From the NCBI GenBank assembly GCA_003342895.1, contig PTFA01000339.1, forward strand, positions 837,291 through 901,290: 64,000 bases of DNA. Direction: 5' to 3'. A program made the translations under genes and the position numbers. Shown here in pieces: positions 14,868 through 26,400 of this stretch; position 1 is the first letter of the stretch, and the number at the start of each line of letters is the position of its first letter. The stretch comes from Casuarius casuarius. Its lineage: Eukaryota > Chordata > Aves > Casuariiformes > Casuariidae. Below the pieces are notes generated by a model. That model was not told where the DNA came from, did no database searches, and saw only the letters and a program-made list of their open reading frames with translations.

Positions 14868-14940
14868 CAGGGGAAGTGATTCATCCAGAATAATGTGCTG
14901 AGTCAGAGGCACAGCCATGAAGAAAACACAGGACTCCCCT
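14868..14940 (+). repeat. Possible ancient MIR-like SINE core
   Basis: The order of a GTGATTCATCC-like block, a GAGTCAGAGGCACAGCC block and an ACACAGGACTCCC block resembles, from memory, the 3' part of the MIR core (a 'gtgacttgccc', 'agtggcagagc', 'acccaggactc' series). Similarity is weak, so this could be chance. Confidence 0.25.
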
Positions 14941-17900
14941 TTCCCTCTGATAAGCATTAAAAATTGTTCACTTCAGGGATACTCAATTTCAAGGCTTACC
15001 ATCAAGTCAAAGATCTTTCCTACAAAGTCCTGATGCAGTGGGGGCTCTTTGCCAGAGCTTCCTCAATTAGTAGTTCAATGCCTCCACCTGAGCTAGTTAC
15101 TCTGTGCTCCATTTATTGTCAGTGGACCTCCTCCAAGGATAACTGTTCTTTAAGAAGGGCCAAATGAATTGCCCTGAGCCTCTTTTCTTCACTGAGTATA
15201 TGCAGAGCCTAATGGCACTGGCTTGGACTTGACATCTAACTATTCAGTTCTGGAAATGGTATGAACCATCCCTATGGTCTCAGGCCCTGGACACTCACCT
15301 GCATGTTCCACTTGCTGGCTGGGGTGAGGTTTTCAATTGCATTAGATGATATGAACTGAAACAAATTTTAGCCATGCTGATCACCTAGGATTGCTTCTGA
15401 TCATGATGCTTCATTATCTCCAGCATGACTCTACTGTAAAGCTTCCTCTCAACAAGACTCTTGTCCAGGTTTGCCATTGCCAGAAGAGCAATTTAGCATG
15501 TGGGCTGCAGTTGCTATTCTTATGAACTGAGCATTATGTATTTCATGTGATACATAAGAAGTGTTATTCATTTACTGGAATTATCCTTTTATCAAGTCAG
15601 TTTCCTATTGCATTTCACCCTTCATTGCACTGGCAGTCCATTCTTTGAACAAAGCTGTTTCTATTCTTGAAAGTATATTCAAGAGGTCTCGTAATTTTAC
15701 TGTGAAATACAGCACATTTCCTTTTCTTTTTAGAAATCTGTTCCAAATGTCCTTGAATTCTGGAGAGCCTGGAGCAACAGTAGATTAACTTATCATGAGG
15801 TGAAAAGATAATAAACAGGGCCTCACTAGAACAGTCCCTAATTTCTCTTGAGATAAATCTATTTTTCTTTATTTATTCTTAAATACTTTTACCTGTCAGA
15901 TTTTGTTTTCTATTTCCTATTTTAGCCTTTGTTTCCCCAATCCTGACTTGTAGTGGACATCTGCTCCTGAGTCTTTCTGTAAACTTCTGGCTAACCTTCA
16001 TAAGAGGGATTCAGACAGTGCTGAACAAGCTGTGCAATGCCCAGTTTGAGGTCTTAGGTCAAGCACAACCCCAAATACAGCAAATGTGAGAAGTGGGCTG
16101 CCTACAAAGCAAGATGGTATCAGAGTGACTAACCAGGCAGCAGACAATGCTGGAGCAAAGAAGTGAGGATTAATTCTGCCTCTCTTAGGGAAGTGGGGGC
16201 GTAGGCAGGTCATGGGGAGATTGCTGAATCTGTGGACCAAGTCAGAAAAGGAATCAGTGAGTGGAGTCGAAAGCCAAGGATCAAACCATAAACTATCTTA
16301 CAGCCTCCAGCAGCTCATTGTGAATTAGCAGCAGTAATGCCCCTGCTGCGGGTGTTTGTGAATCAAGCATGGAGGCAAAGCTGCAGGAAGGGCAAATTGG
16401 CTCAGGTACCAGTGAGCCCTCAGTACCTCCACTGGCTTGAGGCCCTGAGCCAGCCCCTCAGCACATCTTTGGTGAGACTTCCTCAGCACATCTGGGGTCT
16501 GGCTATTTTCTAGAGGCTTTTATGACTGCTTTTGAGATTCTTAGCTCTCTCCTCCTAGTGAATTACAGACTGTAATTTGTACCAGACTTTTTTTTTTAAT
16601 CAAAAATTTCTTCCAGGACCTGAACAGTCAGTGGTCTGAGTGGTGGGGTGAGCTATGTGGGCAAAAGCATAGCATGGGAGGTTTCAAGAAGACGGGAGAG
16701 CTTAGGTATATCTTCATGGAGTAAGAAAGGATGAGTGTTTTTTTTTTTTTTTTTTTTTTCTTTTGAAGTTAAAGACAGGTGATGAACCAACATAGTGGAG
16801 AGCAGTGTGTGGAAGATGGTGTGGGTGGACTTTGATTCTGGCAGCCAAGCCTTACCTGGTAAATATATCCTCTGGATCTTTATGTATTTCCTGCAGTTCT
16901 TCACCCATGTCTTCAGTTCCCCCTAGACCTCCTAAACATTGCATCAGATCAGCAGAAGCAAAAAAAGAGGTGCCTTAAGAACACCTGAACCCACAGGTGA
17001 AAATTACATTTGGAATAAAAACCTGGTTTGCTGCATAGAGGAATATAGAGTTATAAGCAAATTCACATAGTAGGACTGTGCTGAGAATTCAATCTGTGAT
17101 AGTACTCTAAGACCCCATTAAACTGGTCTGATTGTTCTCTCTGAATGGGATGATGAGGTGCAGTCAAATTTTCTCATGAGGAATGGAAACAATCTGCATG
17201 TCCACTTGTCAGACATAAGTATCATGAGNAAACAAGGCAGGCAGAAGAACATAATAGTTACACTGCATCAAAAGTCCACCTTGCACCAAGTCTGAAAGTA
17301 GCTGAAAATGGGTGTTCAGGGATGATTATGTGAACAGGGCAAGTAGGTGGTGAGATTATCTCAGGATGTCCTCTGAGTCTCCAGCAGTTTGCAGCTCAAG
17401 AATCCAAGGAGGAAGCCATCTCTGGAGTGCCAGGAACCTCTTTGAGAAAGAGAAGCAACAGATCACCTTAGTCAAAAGGTCAGACACAAGCAGGTAGGAT
17501 GAAGTTGCCATTGAAAGCTGATGTCAAGAACTAAATGAATTATTTCCCATGGTTGGGTTGGCTATGGAGAAGGGCACAGTGGAAATGGTTTGTAGCAGGT
17601 TGAACAGCCACCATGTTCCAGCTGTAGATGTATAGCAAGCAGCATGTCAGTTTTGGGTCAGAGGACCCAAAGAGTCGCTCGCCAGACTCTTGATGAGAGC
17701 AAAGTGCCCAGAATGGAGAGAGTCACAGCACAATCTAAAACACATCATAAACATGCTTCTTTCAGAGAAGCACCTAATTCCGGTTGCTTGGGAAAGAATG
17801 GAGCAAATCTTTTTTTTCAATGAGGCAAAAAGCCACCAAATCCCTTTTTGTGCTGCCATCTATGGCTATAAGTTATAGACTTGGTTAGTGGCATGGTACA

Positions 17901-20900
17901 AAACATTTATGCTTTCAGGAAAGAGCCTCTGCTTCATTATTTCTGATGGNTTGCTGATAAACCAAGGTAAAGCTGAGCCAGGCACAGATTAGGGATTAGT
18001 GTATCTGGCACAGATCTGAATCTGTAACCTGGAAATGCCAGTGCTTGCCAAACTTGGTGCTTTCTGAAAACATTAGTCTTTTGAATACTGTTGACATCTT
18101 TCAAGGGCCTCTGATGGCCAGGTCAGCAACACCAGGACATCCTGGTTTTACTGGACAGGTAGGACTCCCTCAACATCCTTTAGAACTTCACTGTACAAGA
18201 TGTCAGACAATTTCCAGAGATCGTTGATTGGTCCAGCAGTAGCAATGATGTACCTAGCAATTCATCAATGAAAGGTGAAACTGAGCTTATATTCATCTAA
18301 CTATTCTAAGACTAACTAGGCATATCCGTCATGCTGATTGGGATCTCGGAATATCACCTGGTATCACAGACTGGTCTAGCACATCATGGGAAACATTGCT
18401 CAAAAACACTGGAAAATTGCCAGATGGTTAGCAAGTGCAAAAGGCCTTGCTGTTTAGATGTCTTGAAGGACATCTTATGTTCATCTTGACTGCAAAGATG
18501 TAAGGCTCTATTTTTCTCTCTCTCCTTCATCACCTGGGAAATCTAACTTGGCAAATAATTCAGCAGCACTTCTAACCATTCTCCACAGAGGCTCAGGGCT
18601 TATCTACTGCATATAATAAGCCTGAATAAAGTTTCAGAATTCACAGCCAGAGACAATCTTCTGTCCTTTACTCGGTTGAAAAATATTATATCCTTAGCTA
18701 AGGAAGTGGATAAAACCACTTTTTCAGACTTTTCCTGGGTATTCCACAAAGTCTTGGTTACACAAGGGTTAAATCAATCCCAAGGAAATCAAGAGCTGAA
18801 ACTTGATGGGATACTCATTTGTTTGAGATGGCAGCTGCCAGATTAGCTTCTCATCATAAGCTTCCACCAGATTGAGGTACCTTACCAGAAGAGGTGCCTC
18901 ACTTACAGGTGGAGAGGCCAGCAGAGGTAGACTCTTGAAATAACCACATGAAGGACATGGGGGCTTCTAATGATATGCCAACAGGAAGTTTAATCTCAGA
19001 GCAACCAGCCAGCTCTCACTGTGCTGACTCAAATAGGACCATATCTGTTCCCGTAGCATGATGGGATTGTGCAGAGTGCACCACGGGATATTTCATATAA
19101 TTAGATTGGGTCATGTAACACTGGGACTGCCAATACTTCTAAATGGGTATTTCGTGAGGGACAGGGTCTCGTTCCTTGTGGCAGGATGATCTCCGCTGAC
19201 AGAAGGGTGACCCTGCTCTGTGTTGGTCCTTTCTCAAATCCAGATTCACTGTGTTTAGAGAGGTCCCGGGCTCCCAGGTACCTCCTGCTATCTAAGTACC
19301 CTGGTGCTAGGTCTTGTGGGGAGGAGAGGGGTTCTGACCCAAGCACTGGCCTGTTCTTTGAATGCCAGGTAAGACAAAAAATCATGTTGCTGCAATTTTG
19401 GCATTTAAGCACAGAACTTAAGTGCCTGAATTGATGAGGAAAGTTCTCTCTGACCAGTTAATGCTGAGAGAGATCCAGAGTTCCCATTCTGGATCCCACC
19501 CTGACTGCCTTTCAGATTTGGCTAGAGAATACACACAGGCATTAGCAGATGAAAAGGCATGACTTGTGTTTTTGCAGAACGTAGGTAAATGGTGCTGGTT
19601 ATAAAAGGAACCATGGAGTGTAACATTTCCCTTTGTCTTTCCCTAAACCTGGAAATTGTTTTCAGGAACCTCTGGAGTGGGCTTCATTCTCTGCTTACCT
19701 GTTCTTGTCCACCTTCTTTAGACATTGCTTTTGGCCAATGCCAGGGGACCCAGCCCGAACATATCTTGGACCTGATTCAGATTTGACATTCCTGTGTCCT
19801 CATGTCTAAACCAGCGGTGTGTATAGGGATGACTCTGCACAGTCTGTGCCTCTTTCAGCTATATTTAAGTGTCCTGTTTAGGCTTTATGTGATGCTGGGA
19901 GGAAACAGACAGCTATCTTGCTGCTAAGGCATTGTATGAGAATGCTTTTTTTTAAAAAAATGTAATTTGTGCTGTATTGCAGAAAGCAGAAACAGTAACC
20001 AGATGAAAAATGTTGCCAACTAATCATTCATGCTCATTTAGAGAAAGTGCAATCAAAGTGCAATACAAGAGAAGAGTCCTTCTACTGAATTGTATTGAAT
20101 ATTAAGAGTTCAATGAAAGCAGGCTCTTAGACAGGAATGGAGATCCTGTATCTACATTTCAAAGACTTTGTTGTCCCAAGGCAAGCTGAACAAAATGTTA
20201 TTTGCATATTCACTGACACTGGAATAGTATCCAATGGCATCAGCCAAACTGAAGAGAGAAACTGAGAAAAAGGAGATGAAATTAGCATACAATATATTTC
20301 TTTAGATTGAAAAATGAGAAGGAGGGAGTAGGAGGGGAAGTTCCTCAGAGAGTTCTTTGATGCTTCCTTTTTCCCAAAAGGAGAGAGTATATTGGGAAGC
20401 TGTGATTTAAAACTGTAGTTCAGTGATATGCTAAATCTAACTTGAGGGCTTTTAGTGCTAGAGCAGAAATGCCACAACCTCATGACTCAAAGCATTGATC
20501 TGGAATAAACTTTTTGTGCCAGTTCAGATTTGTCCAAATAGGACTGACGGGTTAACTTTGTGCTAGCAGATTTCATGTCAGATAGGCCATCAGCATGCAG
20601 ACAGAACTAGTTTTCTTGGACTTCTCTNGGCTTGTCCACATGTCTTTTCATCAGTCCCTTTTTGCTCTCTTCCCATTCGTAAAATCTTCAAGTGACTGCC
20701 TCTGTGTGTCACCACACCTCCGTATGTAGCTCAGGGCCCTATATATTTGTTTTCTCTTGGGACATTTGGCATCTTTGTTCCTGTCTTTGTCATGGACCTT
20801 CCCATGGACCTTGCCCTCCTCATGGCCTCCACATCAGGCTTTGCTATCACAATACCACTGATCTGATACTGCCGTTCAACATCTTCCCCAAGCCACATTC

Positions 20901-21323
20901 ACACCCCAAGCCATAGTGAGATCCACTGCAAGAAATATGTCCTGCTTTTATTTCCTGCAGACCTAGTTCTGTTCACTGCAGTGCTGACTGCATCCAGGCA
21001 GAGCCTCATGTGGGATGGCTCTGGGATAAGGTGGTTGTGCTGCAGGGTTGGAGAAGTATGGGACCAGGGCCAAAGCCCTGGAAAAGGTCTCCTGGAAGGA
21101 CAAAGATGCCAGTGGACCCTCATTACTGAAGGGAATTCCTGTCTGTGCAACAAGGATTTTAGCCAGAACTTGTAACAGGGCAGAGACCTTGTCTGGAGTG
21201 TGTGTGGGAAACCTTGCAGGAGTATTAAATTAAGATAACTTAATCTCCTCCATGAAAAAGTGGCAACTTGAAAGAGAAGAGTGTACTACTGAGGGAAAAC
21301 AACTGTCAAAGAAACTGAACCAC
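14941..21323. other. Gene-free interval
   Basis: No supported exon or RNA gene. The tract contains a 22-base T run at 16738-16759 and otherwise ordinary single-copy sequence. Reading both strands for Wnt signatures, such as the cysteine-rich C-terminal exon or an RWNC motif, found none. Confidence 0.6.
16738..16759. repeat. Poly(T) tract, 22 bases
   Basis: Uninterrupted run of 22 T. It could be a mononucleotide microsatellite or the reversed tail of a retrocopy, but no retrocopy body is recognisable beside it. The run length may be inexact because of sequencing slippage. Confidence 0.9.
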
Positions 21324-22269
21324 AGGAATCACAGTAGTGCTGGTGGAAAGGACCCTTGGNAATCTCCAGCCCAACCTTCCCTGGAGCAGGATGATCCTCA
21401 ACACTAGGTCAGGGTAATCATGGCTTCATACAGCTGAACCCTATCTCTTGATACCTGCTCCAGGGCTGCACCACTATCCTGGAAATTAAGTGTTTCCTAA
21501 TGTCCAACTTGAGCCTCCCAAGCCTCAGTTTGTGTCCATTGCCTCCTGCTATATTGCGTGTAATCACTGAGAAGAGTTGGGCGCTCTCATCTTTGTAACT
21601 GCCCCCCCCGCAAGAAGTCATAGACTACTCTTAGACACCCCTCAGTCTCCTCTCTACCAAAGANAAGAAGTGGAGCCTTCTCTCCACCTCTCTACTAACC
21701 CAGATCAGCTCCCTCCACCTCTCCTGGCAGATCATACGCCCCAGGCCTTGACCATCTTGGTAGTCTCCACTAGTCCATCTTCATTTTCTCCATATCCCTC
21801 TTGAACAGGGAGCTCAAAANTGGATGCAGTGTTCCAGGTGCAGCCTGTACAGCACTGAGCAGAAGGGACAATAACTTCCCTCTACCTGCTAGCCATGCCT
21901 CTCNGCATGTAGTCCAGGAAGCAGTATTTTTGCAGTAACAGTGACTACTGGCTCACATTCACCCTGGCATTGGCCACCACCCCAGGTCTTTTGCAGCAGG
22001 ATTGTNACTGAGCCAGATTGTTCTCAGCCTGTGTCAATGCAAGAGATTAACCTGCTCCTGGTGCAGAATGGGTGAAGAGGAGGCTAGGGGGTGCCAGACA
22101 GTACAGCAGGTCATTCTTCCNTAATAAACCTCATGAGGTTTTGCTTGGCCCAGTCCTGAAGTTTAAGGTCCCTGTGCATAGAGGTTCAGCCGTTCATCTT
22201 GTCAACCACTTCCCCTTGTTTAGCATAATCTACAAAATTCCTGGAAGTCTAAGCCCTGAGCAGTCTGGT

Positions 22270-22330
22270 ATGACCACATAGTTGACCCTGGTCCCTTCCA
22301 AACTGAATTATTCTATGATTCTGTGATTCT
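22270..22330 (+). mobile_element. Short CR1 3' tail nested in the antisense CR1
   Basis: The block GGTCCCTTCCAAACTG is followed by ATTCTATG, ATTCTGTG and ATTCT units, the hallmark sense-strand 3' end and octamer-like tail of CR1. It sits inside the antisense copy, whose consensus order resumes about 70 bases downstream. This therefore looks like a later, extremely 5'-truncated insertion in the opposite orientation. A rearranged or inverted piece of the same copy is the alternative. Confidence 0.7.
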
Positions 22331-22360
22331 AGGTGGGTTTGTATTATGTTCTAAGTTAAA

Positions 22361-22404
22361 TATATTACATATATATATAAAATATATATTATAGTAAATA
22401 TATT
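22361..22404. repeat. TA-rich simple repeat
   Basis: A run of TATATA and AATATATT units sits between the nested CR1 tail and the point where the host CR1 copy resumes. It probably grew by slippage from the A/T-rich junction. Confidence 0.8.
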
Positions 22405-22904
22405 GAACCGTATGGGCCCCAGTATCAACCCCTGGAGAGCTCTGCTCGCTACCAGGTGGATGTCAAATCATTGATGACTATCCTCTGAGCCTAGCAGACC
22501 ATTTGAATCATCTGCTTGTCTAGCCTGTACTTTCTCAGCCTGGCGATGAGACTGCTGTGAGTGATGCTGCAAAAGACCCTTTACAAGATTTTCACAGCTT
22601 TATGTGTTTTTTCTGTTTCATCATTTTCAACAGACATTACCAGTCTTTGCATGCTTTGCTTACAGGGCCATTAACGCTGCTCCGAGAGTCTGTGGCAGAC
22701 TAAGAGACAGGGCTTCTGTGCCTGTCCCTCCTCTGGACTTTGATCAGGGCTGCACCACATACTACTGCCTTCCACTATGAAGAGCAACCCCAGATTGAGA
22801 ACTCTGAGAGCTCTACTAAGAGCTTTACTTTTTGTCCCTTTCACAGAAAAGCTCCTCTTTTCTTAAGCTCCTCTTTTCTTTTCTTGCTAGAGCAGTGTGG
22901 AGGT

Positions 22905-23245
22905 CTGTATGTGCACACCCATACTTATACACACGTTTATAGGCATAGACATGTTTATAGGCATGAACACACATGCACATTTGTGCACACTCGTGTACAC
23001 ATGCATGCACATATGAACATACACATTTGCAATCATTCACATGTACAGGTGCACAAAGGTACACACTCACATGGACACACAGACACTTGCCCACATAAAT
23101 ATGCATGCACATTGGCACATGCACCCACACACAGAGGTACACACACATATAGATACATACATGAATGTGCAAACACANGTATACAAATAAGTATGCACCT
23201 CTCCATGCACACATAGAAACACACATACACATATGCATGTATAGT
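22905..23245. repeat. Degenerate CA/TG-rich tract, about 340 bp
   Basis: Almost continuous alternation of CA, TG and CATG-type steps (CACACA, GCATGCACAT, ACACATAC) interspersed with GTTTATAGGCAT-type units at about 22938-22974. The alternating purine-pyrimidine pattern favours Z-DNA. Both strands stay open for more than 130 codons, but the translations are repetitive His/Thr/Cys/Val strings, so these frames are an artefact of the repeat rather than genes. An old, expanded and mutated dinucleotide microsatellite is the simplest reading. Confidence 0.9.
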
Positions 23246-23400
23246 TACAATGATCGTTTATTCCCCCATTGTCCTCTATATTCATCCTACTTAGTGCAAG
23301 GAGATCAGCTGGATCCCAGTCTCCCAGTAATCATCTCCCCAGTGTCTGATCCACAGATATGCCAGAAGTTATAAAACTGCTGTGAGGCTTAAGAGTGTAA

Positions 23401-23416
23401 CCCCCCCCCCCCCCCC
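23401..23416. repeat. Poly(C) tract, 16 bases
   Basis: Uninterrupted run of 16 C. The reverse strand is a G run that can form a quadruplex. The exact length is likely uncertain in the assembly. Confidence 0.9.
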
Positions 23417-26400
23417 AAACGATTCTTAGGACAACCNATGTTCTTATCCCGGTCATCTTTTCACCATGCTAGATGTTAGTATGGACCAGTTCCATGGCAT
23501 TCAACCCCTAGTGTTGCCTGAAGAGGAGAGGTGTCAGTGGCAAGGCATTGCNTGTGGGGTGACATCTCTGTCCTAGGAGGAATCTGTCCTGTGTGAGCAT
23601 TGTGTCTTGTGAGCNCTGGTCAGAAGGCCAGGCCAGGTCCCCACTCCCCCACACCTAACCAGGAACTACTCATTTCAGGGACATCCAAGCAGGACCTATC
23701 ACCACCCCACAGCTGATAGGCAGTGCAAAGAAGCTCATGATGAGGAACCCTTTGATCGCCTAGAGGAAAGATTCATTTTTCCAGGCTGTGGGGAGACCAG
23801 TGACCACTTTCATTTTCTTGTTTAAGATCTATTGATACCTCTGGCTGGATTTGACACTTGAGGATATGGCCATCTCGCCCAGGGAGGATGCATAATTTGT
23901 GATGACAACATCCAAAGAGTAGGGGAGAAGCTGCTCGTGATGGGGAATCTGTGGGAAAGTGAACTCATGCAGTTCTGGAACAGGTGAAGCATGTCAGAGA
24001 TGCTGTGAATATCAGAGTCAGCTTGGTCTCCGAATGTGATACAGTCCAAAACACAGCTCAAATGAGGAAAGACCTAATGTAGCATGTGTGAAATTCTCCA
24101 TAGCACCCACCACCACCAGTCTTCCCAGCACCTCATGGCTCTCCTGTACTCTGAACTGGGTTGGCCTCATCTNTCTGGACCGTATGCCTCACTTCTNCCC
24201 CAGCAGAGAATCCACCTACCACAGAAGCCCCCAAGGATATGTAACTCATGAGGAAAAATTAGGTAACATGAAGCTCTGTAGAGTCATTAGAGTGGTTCCT
24301 GCAGAGTGACCCTTCAGGCACTCTTTTCTCCTCCCCAATCCTCTTTTGCCTATCATTCGCTTTGGTTCTAGCACTTCAATGTCAGTAAACACTTGCATGT
24401 GAGCTGAGATTATTTCTGTGGCTGGGATTTTAAAAGTCACAAGGATTGGGTTGGCAGAGCCCACACCGCTCATCCGGGCACCTGTGAGGGAAAATACCAC
24501 CTGACAGTAAGAAATGTAGCAGAAATGCACATTTACTGTTTTTACCAATCTGTGCAAAATGTCAGATTATAGCAAGCATCCATCAGGGATTCTGTGTAAA
24601 GGAATCATGATGATTTTCCTCCCTGGTTCTCAAAGTAGAACGACCAGCCACAGCTTGTGTAGTTACCGGTAATTTCAGCTGACCTCCCTCATCCTAATCC
24701 TACATTTTTTCTCCTAAGTGTTCTCTTTGCTCCTGTTGCTACATGCAGGCAAACACTACTGTGGTAAGAAAAGGAGGTTCAAATTCTGTTGAAAGTGTTT
24801 AAATCTTCAAAGAGGGAAGACTAGAAAACAGGACACAGAAGTATGGTTACTGTGAGCAATATCTTACTCAGGGGCTCCAGGAGTTTCCAGTCTGACAAAA
24901 ACTGATTGTGCAAATTTCTGCTGTGAGTTTCCACTCTGACAAAAACTGATTGTGCAAATTTCTGCTGTGAAAATTTTCAGGGAATCAGCATATGGGTCTA
25001 GGCTGAACTTCAAGTTCACAAGCGCTGGATGTTTGAGGGAATTTGAGCCCAGNAGTGTCTGCTGAGAACATGGAAAGAAAAATCTCTCCTTTCATGGCTT
25101 CCTCAGAGAGCCTAAGCTGGGAACCAAATCCCAGAAACCTGATTGCTTTCATTGCTTTGCCAAGATTGGATGAAGCTATTGAGAATGACCAGGGCAGGAA
25201 CAGATTTAGCTCCTTTGAAAAATCAGCAAAAAAAGCATTTTCATGGGNATTCAAAGGCATTCTTGCATCTTCTTCCATGCAGCATGGTACTCTGGACCAC
25301 TTTGATGGTTGTGCAGAACAAGTTAGCTCCAAAGCCAGGTCTAACCCCCTTGATATCTGCTCAGTTACCACTTGACAGGCAGGAGAGCTCTCTGGGGGTT
25401 AAGCAGCAAGGTTTGACAGTCATTGTCTGCTAAAGTGAGCAGCCGAGGCTAATGCGTGGTCATTCATTANGGACTTTCTGAATGGTCAGCTGCAGTATTA
25501 GAGCTGGTCAAAGGTCTCTCCAAACATTTACTATCCATTAAAAGCTAACCTTTCTGTGTGTATGTTTGAGCTTTGAGTTCTTGAATAGCTGCAGGCTATG
25601 CATAAGACTCAGTGCTTCTCTGGGGGTCTATTACACTGTCAAACACAGCTCAGCCTTCCTAAACGCCTGAGCAGCATTCCTGAACTGGACTCTCCCTGCT
25701 CGCCTCCCATCACTCCTCCAGGAGGCTGAAAGCCGTGAACAGCTTGCTAGCAGCTGGACATTCCTTATGGGCACTGTCAAGTTTGCTGGTCCTCTCCCTC
25801 CAAAAATAAACAGCAAAATGTATTTGAGGTTAGAGCTTAGTAGGAAATAGTTTTCTTTCCTTCCCAGGGCAAGTTTTCAAAGATTTGGAATTTTTCCCAT
25901 CAAAAATTGTGATCAAAGCCAAAATTGTGGAGTGTCAGGGTGAGCTGACAGTCCGACTGTTTAATGGGCTTGATCGGATTTGTCATTCTCTGGTTTTGGG
26001 AGCATTTTGAATGGAATCAAGATAACTTCTGCTTTTTAATACCTGGAAAGATACTGCTTTAGGGACAGTGGCTTTCACCAAAAGCTTTTGCTTTCTGTGC
26101 TCTTAGATGACACTTGGCTTTTGATGCCTTGTGTCAGAGCCAGGCAATCCCCCTACTTTTCTCCAAGTCCAAAGCTTACTGTGAAAAAGCCAGTGGTCCC
26201 AGGTTCACCTCTCCTCTCATGCACTCAGCTTTGCATTGGTTTTTAAATCCCTTGTCAAAAGGCATCCTATCCACTTTTGCTTTGCAAATGGAATTTCTTT
26301 TGTCTTTCCCCTCCTTCCATTTCTCCCCTNCTCCCCAGTTCTCCCTTATTTAATCATCTCTTTCCTACTTTTCCTAACATTTTAAAGGTGCTTCTGGCTA

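Larger units (their letters stand above)
21324..22605 (-). mobile_element. CR1 LINE fragment, antisense, 3' portion
   Basis: Read on the + strand, the segment follows the antisense of the avian CR1 consensus as I recall it. It opens with a GAATCACAG...GGAAAGGACC start, which is the complement of the CR1 3' end. It passes through blocks such as CATTGCCTCCTG, GTTCCAGGTGCAGCC and AACCTCATGAGGTTTTGC, and continues after an interruption with GGCCCCAGTATCAACCCCTG and a GATGCTGCAAAAGACCC block. Many substitutions, small indels and N bases show a dead copy without coding capacity. CR1 is a target-primed retroposon typical of birds and other reptiles, and copies are usually truncated at the 5' end, as here. 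It is interrupted at about 22270-22404. Confidence 0.85.

Noticed and set aside
22740..23238. Overlapping long frames on both strands (158 and 137 codons)
   Set aside because: They run through the CA/TG-rich simple repeat and translate into repetitive His/Thr/Cys strings; repeat artefact.
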